Origin: an uncultured Clostridia bacterium
Lineage (GTDB): Bacteria > Bacillota > Clostridia > TANB77 > CAG-508
Reading direction: 5' to 3'
NCBI GenBank assembly: GCA_934184665.1
Contig: CAKPSX010000002.1
Span: forward strand, 1-64,000
DNA: 64,000 nucleotides
The position numbers and the translations under genes are program-made. The notes beneath the pieces were generated by a model. That model was given only the letters and a program-made list of their open reading frames with translations. It searched no databases and was not told where the DNA came from. This document shows, one piece after another, positions 25,887 through 35,410 of this stretch; position 1 is the first letter of the stretch; each line of letters begins with the position of its first letter.

Positions 25887-28800
25887 ATGAAAGAAGTAAT
25901 ACATATAGGGATGGATGTTGGTTCAACAACAGTTAAAATAGTTGTAATGAACGAAAAATTAGAAGAAATCTATTCATCTTATGAAAGACACTTTTCAGAT
26001 ACAAAAAACACTGTATGCAAAGTGTTAGAAGATTTAATAGAAAAATATAAAGATAATGAATATACAATAGCATTAACTGGCTCAGGGGCTATGAGTACAG
26101 CTAAATTTTTAGATGTTCCATTTATACAAGAAGTTGTATCATGTAAAAGAGCAGTTGAGAAATATATACCACAAACAGATGTAGTAATTGAATTAGGTGG
26201 GGAAGATGCTAAAATAATTTATTTTGGTAAATCAATAGAACAACGTATGAACGGAACATGTGCAGGTGGAACAGGTGCATTTTTAGACCAAATGGCATCA
26301 TTATTAAACACAGATACAGCAGGTTTAAATGAATTAGCAAAAAACTACCAAACAATATATCCAATAGCATCAAGATGTGGTGTTTTTGCTAAAACAGATG
26401 TACAACCTCTATTAAATGAAGGTGCAGCAAAAGAAGATATTGCTGTGTCAATTTTCCAAGCAGTAGTAAATCAAACAATAAGTGGTTTAGCATGTGGTAG
26501 ACCCATAAGAGGAAATGTAGCGTTTTTAGGAGGACCTTTAAACTATTTATCAGAATTAAGAAAAAGATTTATTGAAACTCTAAATTTAACACCAGAGCAA
26601 ACAATAGTACCAGAAGAGGCACATTTGTTAGTTGCAAAAGGTGCATGCCTAGATGCAAAAGATATGAAACCAATAACTGTAGAAAAATTAAAAAGCAAAA
26701 TACAAGTATTAAAAGTATCAAAAGACACAACAACAGAGCCTTTAAAACCACTATTTACAACAAATGTAGAATATGAGGAATTTAAAAATAGACATGCAAA
26801 AGCACAAGTGCCAAAGAAACCATTATCAGAACATAAAGGAGATTGTTTTGTAGGAATAGATGCAGGTTCTACAACATCAAAATTGGTATTAACAGATAGA
26901 GAAGGAACATTATTATATTCAGCATATAAAAGCAATGAAGGTAAGCCACTAGAAAGTGTTATAGAAATGTTAAAAGAATTATATTCTGTATTACCACAAG
27001 ATGCAGTTATAAGATATAGTGGTGTAACAGGATATGGTGAGAAACTAATACAAACAGCATTAAATGTAGATTTAAATGAGATAGAAACAATAGCACATTA
27101 TACAGCTGCTAAAAAGTTTGAACCAAAAGTAACAAGTATAGTTGACATCGGTGGTCAAGACATGAAATACATAAAATTAAAAAATAACACAATAGACAAT
27201 ATCATGTTAAATGAAGCATGCTCATCAGGTTGTGGTTCATTTATCGAAACATTTGCAAAAAGTTTAAATTTAGATATAACTGAATTCGTAAATGAAGCAC
27301 TTGAAGCTAAAAATCCAGTTGATTTAGGCTCAAGATGTACTGTATTTATGAACTCAAAAATCAAACAAGCACAAAAAGAAGGATATTCAGTAGGTGATAT
27401 ATCAGCTGGTTTATCATATTCAGTAATAAAAAATGCAATACAAAAAGTAATGAAAATAAGAGATGTAAAAAAATTAGGTAGCCATATAGTTGTTCAAGGA
27501 GGAACATTCTATAATGAAGCTGTACTTAGAGCATTTGAATTAATAGTTGGTAGAAATGTTATAAGACCAGATATTGCAGGGCTTATGGGAGCATATGGAA
27601 TGGCATTACTTGCATGTGAACAATATGAAGCAAATATGGATATGGAATATAAATCAACATTAGCTACAGTTGAACAGATAGATAAATTAGATATAAAAGT
27701 TACACATACAAGATGTAATGGATGTGAAAACCATTGTCAATTAACAATAAACAAATTTAGTAATGGAAAAAGATATATATCAGGAAATAGATGTGAAAAA
27801 GGAGAAGGAATAATAAACAAAAATAGTGAACTTCCTAACTTAGTAAAATACAAATATAATAGAATATTTGGTTATACTCCATTAGAAGAAAAAGATGCAC
27901 CAAGAGGAACAATAGGAATACCAAGAGTACTAAACATGTATGAAGATTATCCATTCTGGTTTACACTATTAACTGAATTAGGATTTAGAGTAATAATATC
28001 AGAAAAAAGTACAAGAAAAATATATGAAAAAGGTATGGAATCAATGCCATCTGAATCTGTATGTTATCCAGCAAAATTATCACATGGACATGTAATAAGC
28101 TTAATACAAAAAGGAATAAAAACAATATTTTATCCATGTATGCCATATTCAAGAAAAGAATATCAAGATGCAAATAATAGATATAATTGCCCAATTGTAA
28201 TATCATATTCAGAAGTGTTAAAAAATAATGTAGAAGAACTAAAAACAGAAAATATAAAATTCATAAATCCATTTTTACCATTTGAGCCAAAAAGATTAAT
28301 GCAAAGAATGCTAGAATTGGAAGAATTTAAAGAATATAAATTCACCAAAAAAGAGCTAAAAAATGCTATAGAAAAAGCAGAGGCAGAATATCAAAAATGT
28401 AGACAAGATATTCATGATAAAGGAAAAGAAACACTTGAATATATTGAGAAAAATAAATTAAAAGGAATTGTATTAGCAGGTAGACCATATCACATAGACC
28501 CAGAAATAAATCATGGTATTGATACATTAATAACAAGTTTAGGAATGTGTGTATTAACAGAGGATAGTGTTGCAGATAAAACATTACCAGAAAGACCATT
28601 ACGTGTTGTAGATCAATGGATGTTCCATTCAAGATTATATGCAGCAGCTGATTTTGTGGGTAGACATGACAACCTTGAACTTGTACAAATAAACTCATTT
28701 GGTTGTGGCGTTGATGCTGTTACAACAGACCAAGTTGAAGAGATTTTAACAAGTTTTGATAAAATGTACACATTAATAAAAATAGATGAAGTAAACAATC

Positions 28801-30212
28801 TAGGAGCTGTAAGAATAAGACTTCGTTCACTATTAGCGAGTATAAATAAAAGATTAAAAGAAAAAAATCCTCAAAAAGGTGATGGAATCTATAAATTAGA
28901 AAGAATACCATTTACTGAAGAAATGAAAAAAGAATATACAATATTAATACCACAAATGGCACCAATACATTTTGAATTTATAGAGCCAGTACTTCAAAGT
29001 GAAGGATATAAAGCTAAATTATTAAGAGAATGTACACAAAAAACAATAGAAACAGGTTTAAAATATGTAAATAATGATGCATGTTATCCATCAATAATAA
29101 CAACAGGACAAATGATAGAGGCATTAGAATCAGGAGAATATGACTTAGACAAAACAGCATTAATAATGTCACAAACAGGTGGAGGCTGTAGAGCTACAAA
29201 TTACATAGGATTTATAAGAAAAGCATTAAAAGATGCTGGACTTGAAAAAATTCCTGTAATATCATTTAATGTTGTTGGAATGGAGAAAAACCCAGGCTTT
29301 AAGTTAACAATTCCACTAATAGAAAAATTAGTAAAAGCAATGGTGTTTGCGGATTTATTACAAAAAATGTTATATAGAAATAGACCTTATGAGAAAAATA
29401 AGGGCGAAACAGAAAAACTATTTAATGAGTGGATGGAAAAAGCAAAAGAAATTACTGTAAGAAATAAATCAAAAGAATTTTCAAAAACTATTCATCAAAT
29501 AGTAGAGGACTTTGAAAAAATAGAATTAGATGAGACAGTCCAAAAACCAAAAGTAGGAATTGTTGGAGAAATATTAATAAAATATCATCCATTTGGAAAT
29601 AATTATGTTGCAAACTTGCTAGAAAAAGAAGGAGCAGAAGTTATACTTCCAGACTTCTTAGGATTTGTAAAATTTATTGCAAGTAATAAAGTAATATCAA
29701 ACCAAATGTTAAAAAATGATAACAAAAAAGCTGCAATATTTAAGTTTGCTATAAAATTAATTGATTTAATGGAAAAAGATACAAGAAAAGCATTAGCAAA
29801 ATCTAAAAAAGGGTATTTACCAACATCAGATATTTGGCATTTAGCAGATAATGTTAAATCAGTATTATCTACTGGAAATCAAACAGGAGAAGGATGGTTC
29901 CTAACAGCAGAAATGCTTGAATATATGGAAAATGGAATTCCAAATATAGTATGTGTTCAACCATTTGCATGTTTACCAAACCATGTAGTTGGAAAAGGTG
30001 TAATAAAAACAATAAGAGATATGTATCCAGAGGCAAATATTGTACCTGTTGATTATGACCCAGGAGCAAGTGAAGCAAACCAAACAAACAGAATAAAACT
30101 TCTTATGACTGTTGCAAAAGATAATCTTAAATTGGAACAGAAAAAGAAAAAAGCACTTGAAAATGAAAATAATGATGAGAAAATATTAGAAAAAGAAAAG
30201 ACAACAGTTTAA
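25887..30212 (+). CDS. Giant 2-hydroxyacyl-CoA dehydratase activase-like protein
   Basis: The 1441-residue protein joins two BcrAD/BadFG ATPase domains with DUF2229 and a C-terminal HgdB-like part. Domain 1 (about 1-260) has GMDVGSTTVKIVV, GGEDAKIIY and GTCAGGTGAFLDQMA. Domain 2 (about 320-590) repeats this with GIDAGSTTSKLVL, GGQDMKYI and ACSSGCGSFIETFA. Cysteines for Fe-S clusters are the CAGG and CSSGCG positions and TRCNGCENHC near 615. The family resembles the ATP-driven electron donor of 2-hydroxyglutaryl-CoA dehydratase, but these large fusions have no proven substrate. No dehydratase subunit genes are adjacent. Gene-sized promoter and ribosome site are clear. Confidence 0.9.
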   Translation: MKEVIHIGMDVGSTTVKIVVMNEKLEEIYSSYERHFSDTKNTVCKVLEDLIEKYKDNEYTIALTGSGAMSTAKFLDVPFIQEVVSCKRAVEKYIPQTDVVIELGGEDAKIIYFGKSIEQRMNGTCAGGTGAFLDQMASLLNTDTAGLNELAKNYQTIYPIASRCGVFAKTDVQPLLNEGAAKEDIAVSIFQAVVNQTISGLACGRPIRGNVAFLGGPLNYLSELRKRFIETLNLTPEQTIVPEEAHLLVAKGACLDAKDMKPITVEKLKSKIQVLKVSKDTTTEPLKPLFTTNVEYEEFKNRHAKAQVPKKPLSEHKGDCFVGIDAGSTTSKLVLTDREGTLLYSAYKSNEGKPLESVIEMLKELYSVLPQDAVIRYSGVTGYGEKLIQTALNVDLNEIETIAHYTAAKKFEPKVTSIVDIGGQDMKYIKLKNNTIDNIMLNEACSSGCGSFIETFAKSLNLDITEFVNEALEAKNPVDLGSRCTVFMNSKIKQAQKEGYSVGDISAGLSYSVIKNAIQKVMKIRDVKKLGSHIVVQGGTFYNEAVLRAFELIVGRNVIRPDIAGLMGAYGMALLACEQYEANMDMEYKSTLATVEQIDKLDIKVTHTRCNGCENHCQLTINKFSNGKRYISGNRCEKGEGIINKNSELPNLVKYKYNRIFGYTPLEEKDAPRGTIGIPRVLNMYEDYPFWFTLLTELGFRVIISEKSTRKIYEKGMESMPSESVCYPAKLSHGHVISLIQKGIKTIFYPCMPYSRKEYQDANNRYNCPIVISYSEVLKNNVEELKTENIKFINPFLPFEPKRLMQRMLELEEFKEYKFTKKELKNAIEKAEAEYQKCRQDIHDKGKETLEYIEKNKLKGIVLAGRPYHIDPEINHGIDTLITSLGMCVLTEDSVADKTLPERPLRVVDQWMFHSRLYAAADFVGRHDNLELVQINSFGCGVDAVTTDQVEEILTSFDKMYTLIKIDEVNNLGAVRIRLRSLLASINKRLKEKNPQKGDGIYKLERIPFTEEMKKEYTILIPQMAPIHFEFIEPVLQSEGYKAKLLRECTQKTIETGLKYVNNDACYPSIITTGQMIEALESGEYDLDKTALIMSQTGGGCRATNYIGFIRKALKDAGLEKIPVISFNVVGMEKNPGFKLTIPLIEKLVKAMVFADLLQKMLYRNRPYEKNKGETEKLFNEWMEKAKEITVRNKSKEFSKTIHQIVEDFEKIELDETVQKPKVGIVGEILIKYHPFGNNYVANLLEKEGAEVILPDFLGFVKFIASNKVISNQMLKNDNKKAAIFKFAIKLIDLMEKDTRKALAKSKKGYLPTSDIWHLADNVKSVLSTGNQTGEGWFLTAEMLEYMENGIPNIVCVQPFACLPNHVVGKGVIKTIRDMYPEANIVPVDYDPGASEANQTNRIKLLMTVAKDNLKLEQKKKKALENENNDEKILEKEKTTV

Positions 30213-30226
30213 GACTGATAATAAAT

Positions 30227-30269
30227 ACAACTTTGGCATGAAAAACAAGATTTTCTTAGCCAAAGTTGT
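30227..30269 (+). other. Strong hairpin without a T run
   Basis: ACAACTTTGGC (30227-30237) and GCCAAAGTTGT (30259-30269) are a perfect 11-bp inverted repeat with an inner GAAAA/TTTTC stem. It lies between the activase gene and the next gene. No T tract follows on the plus strand, so it may be an mRNA processing or stabilising element rather than a terminator. Confidence 0.55.
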
Positions 30270-30297
30270 GTCCCAGTAAAGAAAGGAAGAAACACAA

Positions 30298-31137
30298 ATG
30301 CTAATAGAAATAGAAAAATATATAATATTATTTTTTATATATTCATTTGCAGGTTGGGTTATGGAATCTGTAGGTGATTCAATTAAGAAGAAGAGATTTG
30401 TAAATAGAGGTTTTTTAATAGGACCATATTGCCCTATTTATGGAACAGGAGTTGTTTTAATAACAATATTGTTAAAAAAGTATGCAGATGATATTTGGGT
30501 AACATTTTTTATGTCAGTAGTAATATGTGGAACTTTGGAGTATTTAACAAGTTATTTTATGGAAAAAATATTTAATGCAAGATGGTGGGATTATAGTAAT
30601 AAAAAATTTAATATAAATGGTAGAATATGTCTAGAAACACTTGTGCCATTTGGAATTGCAGGAACATTTATTATATATGTCGCAAATCCATTTTTACTTA
30701 AATATATAAATATGATTCCACAAACAGTAATGAATGTTTTAATAATTGCGTTTTTAGTAATTTATTTTATAGATGTAATTGTATCATTTAAAATAATCCT
30801 TAACTTAAAAGAGATGTCTAAAGAATTTAAAGACAATACAGTTGAGATATCTGATAGAGTTAAAAAGATTATTAGAAAGAAATATAGAGGATATAGAAGA
30901 CTTGTTCATGCTTTCCCTAAAATTAAAGAAACTGTTGTATATAGCAAATGGGAAGATATGAAGAAAAAGATAGGGGAATCAAAAGAAGAGATTGCTAACA
31001 AAATAGATAATTCAAAACAAGAGCTTAGAAATAAAATTGATTCTTCAAAAACAGAAATAAAAATGAAAATACAAGACACAAAAAATAAAAACCAAACTCC
31101 AAAAGAAGAAAAAAACAAAGAAAATGAAAATAATTAA
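30298..31137 (+). CDS. CmpB/PF06541-type membrane protein (putative ABC transporter family)
   Basis: The 279-residue protein carries the hallmark N-terminal region of PF06541: FFIYSFAGWVMESVGDSI, then FVNRGFLIGPYCPIYGTGVV and a segment ending ARWWDYS. Five membrane helices are visible up to residue 165. A long charged coiled-coil tail follows (about 175-279), with repeated SKxEIxxKI heptads at 225-262. The family is annotated as a putative ABC-type transporter component, but its role is unproven. It follows the 1441-residue gene after a hairpin and faces mutS2 convergently. Confidence 0.85.
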   Translation: MLIEIEKYIILFFIYSFAGWVMESVGDSIKKKRFVNRGFLIGPYCPIYGTGVVLITILLKKYADDIWVTFFMSVVICGTLEYLTSYFMEKIFNARWWDYSNKKFNINGRICLETLVPFGIAGTFIIYVANPFLLKYINMIPQTVMNVLIIAFLVIYFIDVIVSFKIILNLKEMSKEFKDNTVEISDRVKKIIRKKYRGYRRLVHAFPKIKETVVYSKWEDMKKKIGESKEEIANKIDNSKQELRNKIDSSKTEIKMKIQDTKNKNQTPKEEKNKENENN

Positions 31138-31138
31138 T

Positions 31139-31167
31139 AAAGAGGCTACTACAAAGTAGTCTCTTTT
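31139..31167. terminator. Bidirectional terminator between convergent genes
   Basis: AAAGAGGCTAC (31139-31149) pairs with GTAGTCTCTTT (31156-31166) with one mismatch around a 6-base loop. A and T runs on both sides suit both strands. It overlaps the mutS2 stop codon. Confidence 0.82.
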
Positions 31168-33509
31168 AATGTAACAATTGTAACACCCATTTCGCCTTCT
31201 CCAAAAGTTCCTAATCTATATGAAGCTACAATTTTATTAGTTTTTAAATATGAGTGAATTCCTTTTCTTAATGCACCAGTTCCTTTTCCATGAACAATGC
31301 GTATTGTATATAATTTTGAAATCAAACAATCATCTAAATATTTATCTATTATAGGTATTGCTTCATCAACAGTAAGACCAATAACATTAATTTCAGGCTT
31401 TATAAATTGAGATTTCGCAGAAGTTTTAGTATAAGAAAAATCTTTCTCTTTTGCTTTAGAGTGTGCGGGTTGCAAATATTTTATATTAACTTTCATTTTA
31501 ATTACACCAACTTGAACTTGGACAGTGTCATCTTTTGAAATATTTGATAAAATGACACCATCAGAATTTAAGTTAGAAACAAAAACATTCATATTAGGCT
31601 TTATATCTTCACGTGGTATGGTAGTTTTTTCTGGTTCATTTTGAGTATCATTATTTGCACTAAGTGAAGTTATTTTTTCATTTAAATTATTTCTGAGTTT
31701 ATTTGCTTCAGAAGCAGAATTAGTAAAATTGATGTTTTTAATTAATTCATTTGCAGTCTCTTTGGCATCAAGTAAAATCTGCTTTGCTTCTAATTTAGCA
31801 GAATCTATTAATTCTTTTTCTTTTGCAATAATATCAGAATTTTGTGTCTTAATATTTTTCTTTAATTCTTCAACTTCTTTAAGAGTAATATCAATTTTAT
31901 TCTTTTCATTTTCAATCTTGATTTTTTCATCATAAATATTTTTTAATAAATCTTCAAAATTTACAATATTTTTATCCATCATAGAAGAAGCATTTTTTAT
32001 AATATTTTCATTTAAGCCAAGTTTTCTACTAATTGCAAAAGCATTACTTTTACCAGGAATACCTATAAGAAGTCTGTATGTTGGTTTTAAACTTTCTATA
32101 TCAAACTCAACACTTGCATTTTTAAAATTAGGTGTGACTAATGCATACTTTTTAAGTTCTTGATAATGTGAAGTGGAAACAGTAATAGCTCCAAGTTCAG
32201 CAAAATATTGTAAAATACTAATTGCTAAATTAGCACCTTCTAATGGATCTGTTCCAGAGCCCAATTCGTCTAAAAGAATAAGACTATTTTCTGTTGCTTT
32301 GTGAATGATTTTTACAATATTACTTATGTGTGCAGAAAATGTACTTAAAGATTCACTAATACTTTGTTCATCTCCAATATCTGCAAAAATATTATCAAAA
32401 ACATATATGCTTGAATTTTCGTCAGCTGGAATATTTAATCCACTACATGCCATTACAGTTAAAAGTCCTACTGTTTTTAATGTTACAGTTTTACCACCGG
32501 CATTTGGACCTGTTATAACAAGATTTGAAAAATCTTTTCCTAATTTAATAGATATAGGTACAACAAGTTCTTGATTAATAAGCGGATGTTTTGCATTTTT
32601 CAATTCTATAACTTTTTCAGTGCTTACTATAGGAGTAGTGCAATGCAATTTAAGAGAATATCTCGATTTTGCAAATATAAAATCAAGTTTACCAATTAAA
32701 TTAACATTAGACTCAAGTTCTGAAGTATGAGGATATAGTAAACCACTTAAATTTTGTAAAATTCTATCAATTTCAAGTTCTTCTTCAATATTTAAGTTAG
32801 ATATTTCATTATTTAATTCAAAAACAGATATTGGCTCAACAAAAACAGTAGAACCACTACTAGAAATATCATGTATAAACCCTTTTATATTACTGCGATA
32901 TTCTTCTTTAACAGGGATAACAAAACGATTATTACGAATAGTAACAAGGCTTTCTTGAATGTATTTAGAATATGCAGAAGAATGTAAAATTGAATTTAAT
33001 TTTGCACGAATATCTTGCTCAATTTTTCTTTTCTTTCTTCTTATATCTTGTAATTTACTTGAAGCAGAATCAGCAATAGTATTTTCATCAATAATTGATT
33101 TTGAAAGTATTGATACAATACTTGGATTCATATATAAGTCTTCAAAATATGGTCTTATAAATTCAAAACTTTCATCCTCAAGATAATCTTTGTTAAAATA
33201 ATTTTTTAAATTAGCAGAAATTTTAAGAATGTTTTGAATTTCAAGTAAAGCTTTTATGCTGAGAATACCATTACTATCTAAAATCTTTAAATATACTGAA
33301 ATATCAGCAATTTCATCTAAAGGTGGAGTGCTATTTCTTTGGATAAGTATTACACCTTGACTTGTTTCATTTAATGTTTCTTTTACATAATCAATATCAT
33401 TTGATGGTCGAAGTTCAGAAACATAATTTTTACCTATATATGTTTTACAATAGCTTGATAAATTTTCTAAAATTTTATCAAACTCTAATTTTAATAAATT
33501 ATTGTCCAT
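31149..33509 (-). CDS. mutS2: MutS2 protein with C-terminal Smr domain
   Basis: MutS2 lacks the mismatch-recognition domain of MutS. It is linked to suppression of recombination and, in Bacillus, to rescue of collided ribosomes. The core has Walker A ITGPNAGGKT near residue 331 and Walker B LILLDELGSGTDPLEG near 410. A long coiled coil follows (about 510-600). The C-terminal Smr domain (about 705-786) has VIGLTVDEAIPIIDKYL and the IVHGKGTGALRKGI signature. The 786-residue length is normal. ATG 33509 is chosen over 33521 and 33578 because AAAGGAA (33521-33527) then lies upstream. Confidence 0.95.
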   Translation of the reverse strand: MDNNLLKLEFDKILENLSSYCKTYIGKNYVSELRPSNDIDYVKETLNETSQGVILIQRNSTPPLDEIADISVYLKILDSNGILSIKALLEIQNILKISANLKNYFNKDYLEDESFEFIRPYFEDLYMNPSIVSILSKSIIDENTIADSASSKLQDIRRKKRKIEQDIRAKLNSILHSSAYSKYIQESLVTIRNNRFVIPVKEEYRSNIKGFIHDISSSGSTVFVEPISVFELNNEISNLNIEEELEIDRILQNLSGLLYPHTSELESNVNLIGKLDFIFAKSRYSLKLHCTTPIVSTEKVIELKNAKHPLINQELVVPISIKLGKDFSNLVITGPNAGGKTVTLKTVGLLTVMACSGLNIPADENSSIYVFDNIFADIGDEQSISESLSTFSAHISNIVKIIHKATENSLILLDELGSGTDPLEGANLAISILQYFAELGAITVSTSHYQELKKYALVTPNFKNASVEFDIESLKPTYRLLIGIPGKSNAFAISRKLGLNENIIKNASSMMDKNIVNFEDLLKNIYDEKIKIENEKNKIDITLKEVEELKKNIKTQNSDIIAKEKELIDSAKLEAKQILLDAKETANELIKNINFTNSASEANKLRNNLNEKITSLSANNDTQNEPEKTTIPREDIKPNMNVFVSNLNSDGVILSNISKDDTVQVQVGVIKMKVNIKYLQPAHSKAKEKDFSYTKTSAKSQFIKPEINVIGLTVDEAIPIIDKYLDDCLISKLYTIRIVHGKGTGALRKGIHSYLKTNKIVASYRLGTFGEGEMGVTIVTLKETTL

Positions 33510-33549
33510 AATAAAATTCATTCCTTTTACTGTATGATTTATATTGTTT

Positions 33550-33578
33550 ATTATACAAACTTTTTGGTATTTTATCAA
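33550..33578 (-). promoter_or_regulatory. Sigma-A promoter of mutS2
   Basis: On the minus strand TTGATA (33573-33578) and TATAAT (33550-33555) are separated by 17 bp, about 40 bp before the mutS2 start. Confidence 0.8.
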
Positions 33579-33588
33579 TATAAAAAGA

Positions 33589-33617
33589 TTGATTTTTCAA
33601 TATATGTGGTATATAAT
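33589..33617 (+). promoter_or_regulatory. Sigma-A promoter of a long structured leader
   Basis: TTGATT (33589-33594) and TATAAT (33612-33617) are 17 bp apart. The expected start near 33624 leaves about 175 bases of untranslated leader before the pseudopilin gene. It is divergent from the mutS2 promoter. Confidence 0.75.
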
Positions 33618-33668
33618 AATTAAACTGGAAAGGTAACAATAAAATAGATTAAAATAATGTTGGAAAAG

Positions 33669-33771
33669 AATTAAATTTTGGCAAGGAAGATTTTATTTAA
33701 AAGGCAAGGGCGCATATAAAGATATGTAACCGCGTTTTAAATGAAATCTGACGCTGTTCAAAATTGTAATT
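33669..33771 (+). ncRNA. Candidate structured leader RNA, unknown class
   Basis: Three nested stems are visible. P1 is AATTA/TAATT plus AATTTTG/CAAAATT (33669-33680 with 33759-33771, one bulged G). P2 is a 14-bp stem (33689-33702 with 33735-33748) with one G-U pair. P3 is CATAT-AAAG-ATATG (33713-33726). The internal loops are GC-richer than the stems, and each starts with GGCAAGG on the 5' side (33680-33686 and 33703-33709). On the 3' side they have TGACGC and AACCGCG. Stable AT stems enclosing G/C-rich internal loops resemble a ligand-binding RNA. It matches no riboswitch core that I can recall. Confidence 0.6.
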
Positions 33772-33799
33772 ATTTCCTAACACAAAGAGGAGAATGAAA

Positions 33800-34267
33800 A
33801 TGAAAAGATGCAAAGGAATAAGCATGATATCACTAACAGTAGCAGTATGTATTTTACTAATATTATCATCAATGTTAATATATAATGCAGAATCTGGAAT
33901 TAAAATAAAAAAATTAGAAATGATGAAAAGAGATATAGAATTATTAGATGGAAAGATAAACTCATATTATGCAAAATATGATGACATTCCAGTTGGAATA
34001 AAATATACAAATACATCATTATTAGATAAAATAAAATTATCAGGGCAAATAGAACAGGAAGATAATGATATTTATTATGTTATTGATTTAAATAAATTAG
34101 ATGGAATTACTTTAAACTATGGAAAAGAATTTAGCAATATAAATTCAGAAGCAGATATAGCAAATAATGATGATATATATATAATTAATGAACAAAGCCA
34201 TAGTATTTATTATGTTAGAGGGATTGAGATGGACAATGCATGGTATTATACAGATACTTCGAAATAA
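33800..34267 (+). CDS. Type IV pseudopilin-like protein
   Basis: The 155-residue protein starts MKRCKGISMISLTVAVCILLILSS. A short basic leader ending in glycine, followed directly by a hydrophobic helix, is the class III (type IV pilin) signal processed by prepilin peptidase. The usual Glu at mature position 5 is absent. The helix continues as an amphipathic stretch (MMKRDIELLDGKINSYYAKYDDIPVG) and then a small globular domain, as in minor pilins or type II secretion pseudopilins. ATG 33800 fits the GAGGAG site at 33787-33792 better than ATG 33794. It follows a long folded leader. No secretion genes are adjacent. Confidence 0.72.
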   Translation: MKRCKGISMISLTVAVCILLILSSMLIYNAESGIKIKKLEMMKRDIELLDGKINSYYAKYDDIPVGIKYTNTSLLDKIKLSGQIEQEDNDIYYVIDLNKLDGITLNYGKEFSNINSEADIANNDDIYIINEQSHSIYYVRGIEMDNAWYYTDTSK

Positions 34268-34293
34268 AAAATTAAACAAAATTTGTCAAAAAC

Positions 34294-34322
34294 TTGCCAA
34301 ATGGAGCAAATAAGGTTATAAT
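34294..34322 (+). promoter_or_regulatory. Sigma-A promoter of hpf
   Basis: TTGCCA (34294-34299) and TATAAT (34317-34322) have a 17-bp spacer and lie just before the AAAGGAG ribosome site at 34348-34354. Confidence 0.8.
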
Positions 34323-34362
34323 AAGGGCATAACCCAAAACAAAAATGAAAGGAGCGATTTTT

Positions 34363-34887
34363 ATGGAAATAAAAATAACAGGAAAGGAACTTAAGATAAC
34401 AGATGCAATCAATGAATATGTAGAAAGAAAACTTGAAAGAATAGATAAGTATTTCGAAAATGCATCAGCAGAAGTAACTGTAAGAACAGAAAGAACAGCA
34501 CAAATAGCTGAAATAGTTGTATCAGCTAATGGAGAATTCTACAGAGCTGTAACAGAAGACAAAGACCTATATGCATCTATAGATAAAGATATAGATATAT
34601 TAGAAGGACAAATTAGAAAAGCAAAAACAAGAAGAGAAAAAATGCTAAAAGATTCTACATTAAAAGTATTAGAAGTAGAACAACCTAGAAATGAAATAAA
34701 AGATGAAATATTAAAAGTAGAATATTATGACATAAAACCAATGACACCAGAAGATGCAAAATTAAAATTACAAGAAAGACCAACACAATTATTTATAACA
34801 TTTGTAAATGTTGAAACAGGTAAAGTAAATGTTATTCATAAATTAAAAGACGGAAAAAATTATGGAATAATAGAACCAGAAGCATAG
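34363..34887 (+). CDS. hpf: Ribosome hibernation promoting factor, long form
   Basis: The 174-residue protein is the long HPF form that joins 70S ribosomes into inactive 100S dimers. The N-terminal S30AE domain (1-100) reads MEIKITGKELKITDAINEYVERKLERIDKYF. The C-terminal dimerisation domain (about 115-174) has VEYYDIKPMTPEDAKLKLQ and FITFVNVETGKVNVIHKLKDGKNYGIIEPE. ATG 34363 is 8 bp after AAAGGAG; the earlier ATG at 34345 overlaps that site. It has its own promoter. Confidence 0.96.
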   Translation: MEIKITGKELKITDAINEYVERKLERIDKYFENASAEVTVRTERTAQIAEIVVSANGEFYRAVTEDKDLYASIDKDIDILEGQIRKAKTRREKMLKDSTLKVLEVEQPRNEIKDEILKVEYYDIKPMTPEDAKLKLQERPTQLFITFVNVETGKVNVIHKLKDGKNYGIIEPEA

Positions 34888-34927
34888 ATTATTTGTTGAA
34901 ACAACTCAATATAAATGGAGAAAATAA

Positions 34928-35410
34928 ATGCAAAAAAAGAAAAAAAGAGTGCTATTTATATCAAGCACAGGTGGACATTTTAGTGAACTACAACAATTAA
35001 GCCCATTGTTTGAAGAGTATGATTATCATATAATAACAGAAAAAGATAATACAACAAAAAATTTAAAAGAAAAATATGGTGATAGAATATCATATCTTCC
35101 ATATGGAACAAGGCAAAAATTGTTTAAATATATATTTACATATTTATATTTATGTTTAAAAACAATATATTTATATTTTAAAATAAGACCTAAATATATA
35201 GTAACAACAGGTACACATACAGCAGGACCAATGTGCTATTTAGGTAAATTATTTAGAAGTAAAATAATATATATAGAAACATTTGCAAACAGAAATAGAA
35301 AAACTGTAACTGGAAAATTAATATATCCAATAGCAGATTTATTTATTGTTCAATGGGAAGAAATGCTAGAATTATATCCAAAAGCAGTATATGGAGGTGC
35401 TATTTATTAA
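34928..35410 (+). CDS. Alg14/PssD-like glycosyltransferase membrane subunit
   Basis: The 160-residue product resembles the PssD/Cps14F/Alg14 family: VLFISSTGGHFSELQQL at the N-terminus and YIVTTGTHTAGPMCYLGKLF in the middle. In two-part enzymes this subunit anchors and activates a catalytic Alg13-like partner that adds the second sugar of a polysaccharide unit. A hydrophobic stretch at about 75-92 may bind the membrane. The partner gene follows with a one-base stop/start overlap. The pair lies about 6 kb from the main polysaccharide region and follows hpf. Confidence 0.88.
   Translation: MQKKKKRVLFISSTGGHFSELQQLSPLFEEYDYHIITEKDNTTKNLKEKYGDRISYLPYGTRQKLFKYIFTYLYLCLKTIYLYFKIRPKYIVTTGTHTAGPMCYLGKLFRSKIIYIETFANRNRKTVTGKLIYPIADLFIVQWEEMLELYPKAVYGGAIY

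Noticed and set aside
33669..33771. Cyclic di-GMP riboswitch (class I or II) ahead of the pseudopilin
   Set aside because: The conserved class I core segments and class II pseudoknot bases I recall are not present; only the gene context fits. A twister-sister ribozyme was also considered because of GCAAGG and ACGCU, but the stem order does not match.
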